Below, piece by piece: positions 6,892-12,872 of a stretch of DNA of 12,872 nt. Below the pieces are notes generated by a model. The model saw only the letters and a list, made by a program, of their open reading frames with translations, searched no databases and was not told the origin of the DNA. Origin of the DNA: Actinomycetota bacterium (GTDB lineage Bacteria; Actinomycetota; Humimicrobiia; Humimicrobiales; Humimicrobiaceae). Where the stretch lies: NCBI GenBank assembly GCA_016932375.1, contig JAFGDA010000177.1, positions 1 to 12,872 on the forward strand. Direction: 5' to 3'. The translations under genes and the position numbers were made by a program. Position 1 is the first letter of the stretch. Each line of letters opens with the position of its first letter.

Positions 6892-6919
6892 ATATCGGGA
6901 TTTATTGAGGAAAAGTTTA
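6892..6919 (-). promoter_or_regulatory. Sigma-28 promoter of fliC
   Basis: The minus strand reads TAAACTTT (6919-6912), 12 nt, then CCCGATAT (6899-6892). It matches TAAAGTTT at seven of eight bases and the -10 at six of eight relative to GCCGATAA. It lies 50 nt after the csrA stop. The inferred start near 6885 leaves a leader of about 228 nt before the fliC ATG. This element and the leader account for the 6658-6968 gap, in which I see no gene. Confidence 0.82.
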
Positions 6920-6968
6920 ATATTTTTTGAGTCTTATTTAAATGTACCTTAAACGTGGCATGGATTTT

Positions 6969-7226
6969 TTAGTGTGGGTTCTTCTCTTTGGAAGGTTTAT
7001 CCGGCTTTATTTTTTTATCCAGTTTTTCGAGGCTTCCTGAAGTGGCCGTTGAAGCTTCCCTGTTTTGCCTGATGATTTCTTCGTATATTTCATCCCTGAA
7101 TATGGGAAAATCTTCGGGGGCAGTTATCCCTATTTTTACTTTTTCGCCTTTTATTTCAAGCACCTGGACACGGATACTGTCTCCAATTACTACACTTTCA
7201 TTTATTTTCCTCGTCAATACAAGCAT
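6969..7226 (-). CDS. csrA: Carbon storage/translational regulator CsrA
   Basis: 85 residues from the ATG at 7226. CsrA is a homodimeric RNA-binding protein that represses translation by binding GGA motifs at ribosome binding sites; in FliW-containing bacteria its chief target is flagellin mRNA. The core shows M-L-V-L-T-R-K, E-S-V-V-I-G-D, V-K-I-G-I-T-A-P and the RNA-binding P-I-F-R-D-E-I-Y with Arg44. The tail (about 54-85) goes beyond the short E. coli type and is highly charged. Asn55, the position that in B. subtilis CsrA matters for FliW binding, is present. An upstream in-frame TTG at 7235 would add three residues, but the ATG gives the universal family start. Neither start has a recognisable Shine-Dalgarno; a GGTTTTTTTG run precedes them. 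The fliW stop is 72 nt upstream. Confidence 0.95.
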   Translation of the reverse strand: MLVLTRKINESVVIGDSIRVQVLEIKGEKVKIGITAPEDFPIFRDEIYEEIIRQNREASTATSGSLEKLDKKIKPDKPSKEKNPH

Positions 7227-7298
7227 ATAAAACAAAAAAACCAGGTTAATATATCAGTATCAATAATATGAAACTTACGGGAAAAGTTAAAGCATTAT

Positions 7299-7781
7299 TT
7301 ATAAATGTTTTACCTTTTTTCTATTTCCGGTCCCTGTCTTGTTTCCATCAAGCCTTATCTTCCGGAATACCTTATGCCTGGGTTGATAACCGCTGCCGTA
7401 AAGTATTACCTGGTTACCTATCATTTTCCTTGCATTTATGAGCAAAGGGCTCAGCAGGTTAAGGGTGGTGTTGCTTATGTCCTTCGGAACAGTAGCTATT
7501 GTTATTAGCATTATATCGGTATCCGAATCGATTTCAAGTTCCTGTTTTTCGACCTCAGGTATTTCCGGCGCATAATCCCTGAAAAAACTCCAGGGATCGC
7601 ATACAACAAAAGCAAGGGATGGGTCCTTCAACGACTGCAGCCATTTAAAGGGGGAATTTTCAAGAAAATCAAGAACCACAAACCTGTGATAGTTCTCAAA
7701 ACCTATTATGCCTTTGTAAAAGCATATTATCCTGCTTTCATCAACATCTACCTCGCCGAACCTGTCAGTATTTATTCTCAT
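7299..7781 (-). CDS. fliW: Flagellar assembly factor FliW
   Basis: 160 residues from the ATG at 7781 (164 from the ATG at 7793). FliW binds either flagellin or CsrA. When free flagellin falls, released FliW antagonises CsrA and frees fliC mRNA for translation. Family features: R-F-G-E-V-D-V-D-E near the start, F-Y-K-G-I-I-G-F, a hydrophobic S-P-F-K-W-L-Q-S, and the C-terminal N-L-L-S-P-L-L-I-N-A-R-K-M-I-G-N-Q-V-I-L. The second ATG is preferred because M-R-I-N-T-D-R-F-G-E matches the family N-terminus and because AGAGGA directly abuts the first ATG with no spacer; the choice is uncertain. It follows flgL by about 50-60 nt and precedes csrA, the common flgL-fliW-csrA order. The C-terminus is lysine- and arginine-rich. 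Confidence 0.95.
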   Translation of the reverse strand: MRINTDRFGEVDVDESRIICFYKGIIGFENYHRFVVLDFLENSPFKWLQSLKDPSLAFVVCDPWSFFRDYAPEIPEVEKQELEIDSDTDIMLITIATVPKDISNTTLNLLSPLLINARKMIGNQVILYGSGYQPRHKVFRKIRLDGNKTGTGNRKKVKHL

Positions 7782-7842
7782 GATATTTTTCATTCCTCTA
7801 ACTATAAATTTATACCAGGATATTTATAAAAATTATAAAAAC

Positions 7843-8751
7843 CTATTTCAGGAAATCAAGCAGGCTCAAGGGTAGCAACCTTCCCGCAACATTAAGGGAA
7901 TTCTGGTATACTACTTCAGCCTTCTTGAGATCCATTACTGCCTCTGCGATATCTATATCCTCAATAACCGAGATCATTTCCGTGATGCTAAACATGTTAT
8001 TCTCATTTTGTTCCCCGGTCAGGTCAAGCCTGTTTACCCTCGAACCTATTTCCGAATAGATATTGACTATATTCTCGTGAGCCCTGTCAACCTGTGCGAG
8101 GATGACATTCGATATGTTGTCTATATCCCCGGCCTGCAGGCTGGTTACCAGGTTGTCTATTATTTCAAAGGTATTCGGGTCCCCAGGGATTGCGGTGCCG
8201 GACATGTTGAATACATCGGCGCCATTGAAATTAATTTCTATTGAGGAACCGTAAGAAATCTCCCTTGCCATCCCGCCTGTGTCACCGTTATATGAAACAA
8301 CCCCTGCAGTTTCTTCAAACGGTTTTTCCATTGTTTTTAATCCTGAAAAAATATATTTGTTCATGTATTTTGAATTGGATTCATCCATCAGCCCCTCTTT
8401 TAACTGCTGGATCCTCAAAATAATGGACTGCCTTGCACTGTCGGGAACCGAAGCATTCCCGCTCTCTATGCATGCCTGCCTTATCTCCATAATAATATTG
8501 TTAACCTGGTCGATTGCATTTTCAGTCATTGTAAGCCAGGTCTTCGATTCAGCAATTACTTTTGAATACTGATCATACTGATTCTGCTTAGTCTTAAAAA
8601 CCACAAGTTTTGCAGTATTTATGGGATCATCGGAGGGTTTTCTTATCCGCTTTCCTGATGATAAACCGTCCTGGAGGGACTGAAGCTTGCCCAGGTTGGT
8701 CTGCAGGCTGGAAGAGACGGTATCTATGATTGAATTCAGCGTAACTCTCAT
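7843..8751 (-). CDS. flgL: Hook-filament junction protein FlgL (hook-associated protein 3)
   Basis: 302 residues, typical for FlgL. It forms the outer junction ring between FlgK and the filament and resembles flagellin at both ends: M-R-V-T, L-Q-D-G-L-S-S-G-K-R-I-R-K-P-S-D-D-P at about 26-43, and a C-terminal I-A-E-A-V-M-D-L-K-K-A-E-V-V-Y-Q-N-S-L helix ending L-L-P-L-S-L-L-D-F-L. The start lies 5 nt after the flgK stop, so the two are cotranslated or coupled; the ribosome binding site is a G-rich stretch within the end of flgK. It is exported without cleavage, probably with FlgN as chaperone. No odd features were seen. Confidence 0.95.
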   Translation of the reverse strand: MRVTLNSIIDTVSSSLQTNLGKLQSLQDGLSSGKRIRKPSDDPINTAKLVVFKTKQNQYDQYSKVIAESKTWLTMTENAIDQVNNIIMEIRQACIESGNASVPDSARQSIILRIQQLKEGLMDESNSKYMNKYIFSGLKTMEKPFEETAGVVSYNGDTGGMAREISYGSSIEINFNGADVFNMSGTAIPGDPNTFEIIDNLVTSLQAGDIDNISNVILAQVDRAHENIVNIYSEIGSRVNRLDLTGEQNENNMFSITEMISVIEDIDIAEAVMDLKKAEVVYQNSLNVAGRLLPLSLLDFLK

Positions 8752-8756
8752 TCTGG

Positions 8757-10160
8757 CTATGCCCCCATCCTCTCTATTATAGTTTCCAGCATTTCATCCA
8801 TTGTGCTGATAACTCTTGCTGCTGCATTGTATGCGTGCTGATACTTTACCATATCCACAAGCTCATCATCCGTAGAGACCCCTGAAATGGCTTCGCGCCT
8901 TAAATTTATCTTTTCTATAAGCAGCTCCGTATTTTCCATCTCCCTTGTACACTGCTGCGTGTCAACACCTATTTTCACAATCAGGTTATTATAATAATCA
9001 TCAAAAGTAGCCGTATTACCGCTTAAGAAAAGCTGTTCCCTCAGGGCCAGGATGTCTGTAACATTACTGTTGTCCCCGGACTGGTCCGGGCTTTTTGCTG
9101 CTGCGATAAGGCTTATATCGGCTATTATGTCGCCATTGACCTCTATATCCTCAACACCTGTCCCGGTGAAGAAATCATAACCGGTCGAGGAACCGTCAAG
9201 ACCATAGCCGGTGCTGTGCACCGTATTGGTCCGTGTTATCAGTTCTGATACGAGGTCATCCATTCTTCCGATGACATCATTTATGTATGTGTCCCTGAAA
9301 TTGAGCAATGAATACAATTCCCCGTTACTTATATCCACGGTGCTTCCACTGTCTTTCCATAGAACATCGTAAAAACCTGTGCCGGGATTCAGGGCAGCTT
9401 CTATCCCGTATGAATTTCCGCCCCTTACCAGTGCCGTCCCTCCAATAAAAATATCTTTTTGCCCGTACTTCGAATGCACAACTGTTATGTTTACGACCTG
9501 GCTTAATTCCCTTATAAGGAGATCCCTTCGGTCTTCAAGATCGTTTGCATTATCACCCACTGTTGTCACATCTTTTATAAGATCGTTGAGTTCCTTTATC
9601 TGTCCGGAATAGTTATTGATAAGGTCAACCTTGTTTTTTACCTCTGTGTTCAGGTCTTTTCTCAGCAGCTCAAGCCTCTCATGTATGCTGTGAATAAAAT
9701 TACAGAGGCTTCTCGAATTTTCCACAAGGTTTTTCCTTACAGCATTGTCTTCCGGGGAGCTTTCAAGGTCCTTCCAGGAATTCCAGTATATATCTATCAT
9801 GTTTTGCAGGCCGTTTTCAGATGGCTCTGAAAAAATACCCTCTATCTGTTCAAGTGCCCTCAGGCCTATGTCCCATTTACCTGAATTCTGGCGTTCATTA
9901 ATCAGCTGTTTCTCTATGTATTTATCATGAAGTCTTCTCACTTCACTTATATCAACACCGGTACCTATCTGTCCGGCTGATATCGACCTGTTAAGGGAAG
10001 GCACATACTGCGGGTCACTTGTTCTCATTATGGATTCCTGCCTGCTGTAACCCCTGGTATTTACGTTCGCTATATTATGGCTTACAACCTCAAGTGCTCT
10101 CTGCGCCGCACTTAAGGCCTTGACGCCTATGGAAAATCCAAAAAAAGGAGAAGAACTCAT
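8757..10160 (-). CDS. flgK: Hook-filament junction protein FlgK (hook-associated protein 1)
   Basis: 467 residues, at the shorter end for FlgK and close to the compact Gram-positive forms. It makes the first junction ring on the hook tip. The N-terminus carries the rod/hook/junction motif A-L-x-x-A-Q-R-A-L-E-V-V-S-H-N-I-A-N-V-N-T-x-G-Y-S-R-Q (about 15-43), followed by a helical domain. The C-terminal D0 helix has D-E-L-V-D-M-V-K-Y-Q-H-A-Y-N-A-A-A-R-V-I-S-T-M-D-E-M-L, as expected. The ATG has GTGAGGT about 7 nt upstream. It follows its likely chaperone gene flgN by 46 nt and is nearly contiguous with flgL. Confidence 0.96.
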   Translation of the reverse strand: MSSSPFFGFSIGVKALSAAQRALEVVSHNIANVNTRGYSRQESIMRTSDPQYVPSLNRSISAGQIGTGVDISEVRRLHDKYIEKQLINERQNSGKWDIGLRALEQIEGIFSEPSENGLQNMIDIYWNSWKDLESSPEDNAVRKNLVENSRSLCNFIHSIHERLELLRKDLNTEVKNKVDLINNYSGQIKELNDLIKDVTTVGDNANDLEDRRDLLIRELSQVVNITVVHSKYGQKDIFIGGTALVRGGNSYGIEAALNPGTGFYDVLWKDSGSTVDISNGELYSLLNFRDTYINDVIGRMDDLVSELITRTNTVHSTGYGLDGSSTGYDFFTGTGVEDIEVNGDIIADISLIAAAKSPDQSGDNSNVTDILALREQLFLSGNTATFDDYYNNLIVKIGVDTQQCTREMENTELLIEKINLRREAISGVSTDDELVDMVKYQHAYNAAARVISTMDEMLETIIERMGA

Positions 10161-10206
10161 AAAAATTACCTCACAAAAATCCCGGCATGGACCGTTAAAG
10201 AAACCG

Positions 10207-10710
10207 TTATAGGGTTTTGTCTATAAAAATATTTCCCTCCAGCCCTTTGCTTGCCCTGCCGTCTCTCAAATATGATCCTGGATTATTTTTTCCCAGTATC
10301 AGCTCCAGAAATGCCCTTATATTTTTCTGGCCCTGCTCTATCAAAAAGACATTGGTGTTGTTTATTTCACTGATTCTCATTATAAGCTGCCTTATTTTAT
10401 TTATCCTGTTCCTGATTCCGGCCGATCTCCTGTCTTCCCCGTTTAACCTGGCCAGGAGTTTCACTCTTTTAATCTCCTGCCCGTCAATCTTTTTAATAAG
10501 CATTTCCTGCTTTTTAACTACCTTTTCCAGGTTCAACTCCTCGTTTTTAACAAGAATATTTTTCTCTTCCTCGACGAGGGAAAGTATTTCCCCGTATATG
10601 CTTATTTCATTATCCATACAATTTAAAAAATCCTTTATTTCCTGTTCCATGATATCCCGTTCCCTGTTATCATTTAAAATACTGTCCTGATATTTTTCAT
10701 TCTGGGTCAT
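10207..10710 (-). CDS. flgN: FlgN family flagellar export chaperone
   Basis: 167 residues, helical and strongly charged. FlgN is a cytoplasmic chaperone for FlgK and FlgL. The family pattern is visible: a helix with D-F-L-N-C-M-D-N-E-I-S-I-Y-G-E-I-L-S-L-V-E-E-E, then an L-V-K-N-E-E-L-N-L-E-K-V-V-K-K-Q-E-type segment, and a C-terminal tail with Y and F-I-D-K-T-L. The slot immediately before flgK-flgL supports the call. The ATG at 10710 overlaps the end of the upstream rod-binding gene by 14 nt and has AGGTGA about 8 nt upstream, suggesting translational coupling. A second ATG at residue 21 (about 10650), also with a purine-rich site, is closer to the usual family start and may be used instead. 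Confidence 0.85.
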   Translation of the reverse strand: MTQNEKYQDSILNDNRERDIMEQEIKDFLNCMDNEISIYGEILSLVEEEKNILVKNEELNLEKVVKKQEMLIKKIDGQEIKRVKLLARLNGEDRRSAGIRNRINKIRQLIMRISEINNTNVFLIEQGQKNIRAFLELILGKNNPGSYLRDGRASKGLEGNIFIDKTL

Positions 10711-11104
10711 TTTTTATTTCACCTGATTTGACCGGTTGGTCACCTGCTAAGATACTGCCATTTCTTTCAGCTTCGGTGCTCTCTGCGGTATTATCGGCCA
10801 TATAGGCATCGCTTACCTGCCTGTAGATTACATCCGCAATTCCGAGGCCGGAGTCTTCTGAAACCTTTTTTGCCATTTCGTTGTTAAGCATATCCTGCCA
10901 TATGGCCCTTTCGCCTGAAAAGCCCCCCCTCATGGCCTCCACGGATGCCCACATGCTGTCGACCAGGTATTTTACAAATATCTGTTCGAATTCACGGCAG
11001 GCCTCTTTTAATTTCAGCTCGTTTACACCGACAGGTATATTTGAAGTTTCCTTTGCCTTAACTTCATTTGATACTGCCGCTACACTGCTTACCTCAATCA
11101 TCAT
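10697..11104 (-). CDS. flgJ: Rod-binding protein, FlgJ N-terminal type
   Basis: About 135 residues. The conserved stretch L-K-E-A-C-R-E-F-E-Q-I-F-V-K-Y-L-V-D-S-M then W-Q-D-M-L-N-N-E-M-A-K-K-V and G-L-G-I-A-D-V-I-Y-R-Q is the FlgJ rod-binding domain, a scaffold for rod assembly. There is no C-terminal muramidase domain; only a polar, acidic tail of about 35 residues follows, so the peptidoglycan-cutting enzyme must be encoded elsewhere. The longest frame opens at a TTG (11128) without a ribosome binding site. I favour the tandem ATGs at 11104/11101, which have GGTGGA just upstream; the start is uncertain. It lies downstream of flgG, as in many clusters, but without flgA, flgH and flgI in between. 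Confidence 0.88.
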   Translation of the reverse strand: MMIEVSSVAAVSNEVKAKETSNIPVGVNELKLKEACREFEQIFVKYLVDSMWASVEAMRGGFSGERAIWQDMLNNEMAKKVSEDSGLGIADVIYRQVSDAYMADNTAESTEAERNGSILAGDQPVKSGEIKNDPE

Positions 11105-11206
11105 GTCCACCATTAACACAATTACCAATCTTTAACATGCCGCACTGAAACATCTGTTATGCCTGATATTTCTCTTTCAGCCATATTATATGGTAAAATT
11201 CCATTC

Positions 11207-11962
11207 TTATTGCTTGATGTTATTTGTGATGCCCATCATTTCGTCTGATGCCTTTATGGCCTTTGAGTTTATTTCATATGCCCGCTGGGCAACAATCATG
11301 TTCACCATTTCTTCTATGACATTGATATTGGCTCCCTCTATGAAACCCTGCCTTATATTCCCTGCAGTACCATCCCCATTATCCTCCTGGGGTGCCCCGG
11401 AAGCCACAGTTTCTGTATATATGTTCCCCGACATGCTTGCAAGTCCCGACGGGTTTGTAAACCTGACAAGGGTTATACGGCCGACATCCACCTGCTCACC
11501 GGAATCATAAGGCATGATCGATACTGTCCCGTCTCCGCTTACCGTCAATTCGGAAAATGCTTGGTCTATGTTCAGCGGGGGTTCCAGTTTATATCCTTCC
11601 ACTGTTACCACATTGCCTTCTCCATCAATCCTGAATGAACCGTCTCTCGTATACCCAAACCCTCCATCCTGCAACAGTATCCTGAAAAATCCCTCGCCGT
11701 CGATGGCAAGGTCCAGGACATTTCCTGTTTCGTTAAGGGTGCCCTGGGTAAAGACCCTGTTTATTCCGTCTACTTTTGACCCCAGCCCGACCCTGATGCT
11801 TTTATCCTTGCCTACCACTATATCCTGATAGTAAAGGTCCTTAAAATTTATCTCACTCCTTTTATAGCCAGGCGTATTTATATTTGCCAGGTTATTTGAG
11901 ATTACATCTATGTTCAGCTGCTGATTATTCATTCCTATGGATGCTATATATAACGAATTCAT
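11207..11962 (-). CDS. flgG: Flagellar distal rod protein FlgG (FlhP-type)
   Basis: 251 residues, close to the usual 260. FlgG builds the distal rod. The N-terminal rod motif I-A-S-I-G-M-N-N-Q-Q-L-N-I-D-V-I-S-N-N-L-A-N-I-N-T-P-G-Y-K-R (about 7-35) is followed by the F-K-D-L-Y-Y-Q-D stretch typical of FlgG. The central region has D-L-A-I-D-G-E-G-F-F and T-R-D-G-S-F-x-I-D-x-x-G. The C-terminus has G-F-I-E-G-A-N-I-N-V-I-E-E-M-V-N-M-I-V-A-Q-R-A-Y-E-I-N-S-K-A-I. The ATG has a GGGGGA site about 10 nt upstream and follows flgF by 25 nt. A gap of about 100 nt with a 13-bp palindrome separates it from flgJ. Confidence 0.95.
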   Translation of the reverse strand: MNSLYIASIGMNNQQLNIDVISNNLANINTPGYKRSEINFKDLYYQDIVVGKDKSIRVGLGSKVDGINRVFTQGTLNETGNVLDLAIDGEGFFRILLQDGGFGYTRDGSFRIDGEGNVVTVEGYKLEPPLNIDQAFSELTVSGDGTVSIMPYDSGEQVDVGRITLVRFTNPSGLASMSGNIYTETVASGAPQEDNGDGTAGNIRQGFIEGANINVIEEMVNMIVAQRAYEINSKAIKASDEMMGITNNIKQ

Positions 11963-11987
11963 TCCTTTATTTCCCCCTTTTAGTGCC

Positions 11988-12731
11988 TTAACTTACTTTC
12001 CCGGTTTCATTTACTACTTTTGACAGGCTTTCATCCTGCATCTTTATTGCCTTCTGGCTCGCTTCATAAGATCTCATAACAGAAATTATCTCTACCATTT
12101 CATCTATTCCGTTTACGTTAGATGTTTCAAGAAATCCCTGTTTTATCACGACACCGGCCCCGTTAGCACCGGCGGCCCCGTCCTTTAATTTAAAATAGGA
12201 GCTGCTTTCCGTCTGTATGTCCCGGCCATTTTCAACCGATACCACCCTTAACTTATCAATTATCATACCTCCGGTGAATATGTTGCCCGCAGTATCAACA
12301 TACAGCTCTCCGCCGTCTGTTATATTTATCCGCCCGCCATCACCAAGTACATGGTAACCATCCTGGTTTACTAAAAAGTTCTCGCCATCCAGCCCAAAGC
12401 ATCCGTCCCTTGTCAGGAGCTCGCCATTTCCTGATTCAACAACAAAGAAATTGTTTCCGTTTATGGCTAAATCATAAGGATTGCCGGTCATCTTTAATGG
12501 GCCTTCCGAAAGGTTAACCGATATGCTTTCAGTCACGGGTCCGGAGGTAATTATACCCAGCACATTATTTACAGACATGTTCTTAAAAAGCCTTTCATTG
12601 AAAACTGCAAAGTCCGCCTGCTTTTTCTTGAAGCCTGTAGAGTTTATATTGGCCAGGTTATTTGATAGGATATCCATCCTTTTTTGTTCCACATTCATCC
12701 CTGAAGTAGCAAGATAAATTCCGTTAATCAA
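11988..12731 (-). CDS. flgF: Flagellar proximal rod protein FlgF (FlhO-type, FlgG-like)
   Basis: 247 residues. It is a second member of the FlgF/FlgG rod family, with N-terminal L-A-T-S-G-M-N-V-E-Q-K-R-M-D-I-L-S-N-N-L-A-N-I-N-S-T-G-F-K-K (about 7-36), a central N-P-Y-D-L-A-I-N-G-N-N-F-F and T-R-D-G-x-F, and C-terminal G-F-L-E-T-S-N-V-N-G-I-D-E-M-V-E-I-I-S-V-M-R-S-Y-E-A-S-Q-K-A-I. N-S-T-G-F rather than N-T-P-G-Y, and its position before the clear FlgG, argue for FlgF. It starts at a TTG, the only start giving the family N-terminus; the ribosome binding site is weak. It is the first gene seen in the operon, with a sigma-28-like box 47 nt upstream. Confidence 0.88.
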   Translation of the reverse strand: MINGIYLATSGMNVEQKRMDILSNNLANINSTGFKKKQADFAVFNERLFKNMSVNNVLGIITSGPVTESISVNLSEGPLKMTGNPYDLAINGNNFFVVESGNGELLTRDGCFGLDGENFLVNQDGYHVLGDGGRINITDGGELYVDTAGNIFTGGMIIDKLRVVSVENGRDIQTESSSYFKLKDGAAGANGAGVVIKQGFLETSNVNGIDEMVEIISVMRSYEASQKAIKMQDESLSKVVNETGKVS

Positions 12732-12777
12732 TTGCTTTAGTGCCTGTCCGGTTAATTAATAAAATATTTTAAATAAT

Positions 12778-12805
12778 GTATCGGGTATTTTTAGATAAAT
12801 CTTGA
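12778..12805 (-). promoter_or_regulatory. Possible sigma-28 promoter upstream of flgF
   Basis: The minus strand reads TCAAGATT (12805-12798), 12 nt, then CCCGATAC (12785-12778). It has the same spacing and -10 core as the fliC promoter, but with TCAA for TAAA and a final C. It is the weakest of the four boxes. The rest of 12732-12872 is AT-rich, with a TATAAT at 12866-12861 whose -35 would lie outside the window. Confidence 0.45.
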
Positions 12806-12872
12806 ATAATTTTAAAGGCGAATGATCAGGTGAATAAATTTATGGCATATTGCCCATTAAATTATATGCATA

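Noticed and set aside
9115..9122. GCCGATAT inside flgK
   Set aside because: No TAAA lies 15-16 nt upstream, and it is inside coding sequence with no gene start nearby.
10791..10817. GCCGATAA within flgJ, a perfect sigma-28 -10 box, possibly serving flgN-flgK-flgL
   Set aside because: The nearest -35-like element is TAAG with only 13 nt of spacing, and the bases encode conserved-frame Ala-Asp codons; chance is more likely.
1..12872. Search for CRISPR arrays, tRNA or rRNA genes, insertion sequences and attachment sites
   Set aside because: None seen. All genes form one continuous flagellar cluster on one strand with short gaps and no spaced direct repeats.

Overview
This window is a dense flagellar late-gene locus. 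Every gene lies on the minus strand, so transcription runs from about 12,870 down to 1. Base composition is moderate, with AT-rich intergenic gaps and frequent AGG, AGA and ATA codons. The order flgF-flgG-flgJ-flgN-flgK-flgL-fliW-csrA-fliC, then glycosyltransferase-fliD-fliS-fliT-like, resembles Clostridia/Bacilli-type clusters. The FliW-CsrA pair sits directly upstream of flagellin, and no flgA, flgH or flgI (P-ring and L-ring genes) lies between flgG and flgJ. This suggests a Firmicutes-like or other monoderm bacterium. The sequence alone does not fix the taxon.

Layout in transcription order. (1) 12805-12778: a sigma-28-like promoter. (2) 12731-10697: rod proteins FlgF and FlgG and a short rod-binding FlgJ without a muramidase domain. 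(3) 10710-7843: chaperone FlgN and hook-filament junction proteins FlgK and FlgL. (4) 7781-6969: FliW and CsrA, the post-transcriptional switch for flagellin. (5) 6968-6658: a gene-free stretch holding a sigma-28 promoter and a leader of roughly 230 nt. The leader has several GGA-loop hairpins that look like CsrA sites, the last of which overlaps the flagellin ribosome binding site. (6) 6657-5515: flagellin FliC, followed by a strong intrinsic terminator at 5440-5386. (7) 5368-5342: a second sigma-28 promoter, in front of a frameshifted and truncated GHMP sugar-kinase remnant. That remnant overlaps the start of an 864-residue TPR/GT2 glycosyltransferase, a likely flagellin glycosyltransferase. 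(8) 2439-2412: a further sigma-28 promoter, then FliD, FliS and a FliT/FlgN-like chaperone.

Working together, FlgF/FlgG finish the rod, FlgK/FlgL form the junction, FliC forms the filament and FliD the cap. FlgN, FliS and the FliT-like protein are the export chaperones. FliW, CsrA and free FliC should form a feedback loop that ties flagellin translation to secretion. The TPR glycosyltransferase probably decorates flagellin.

The two most notable signals are the multi-hairpin CsrA-like leader of fliC and the decayed GHMP kinase at the head of the glycosyltransferase operon. FlgM, the anti-sigma-28 factor often encoded just before flgN, is not in its usual slot.
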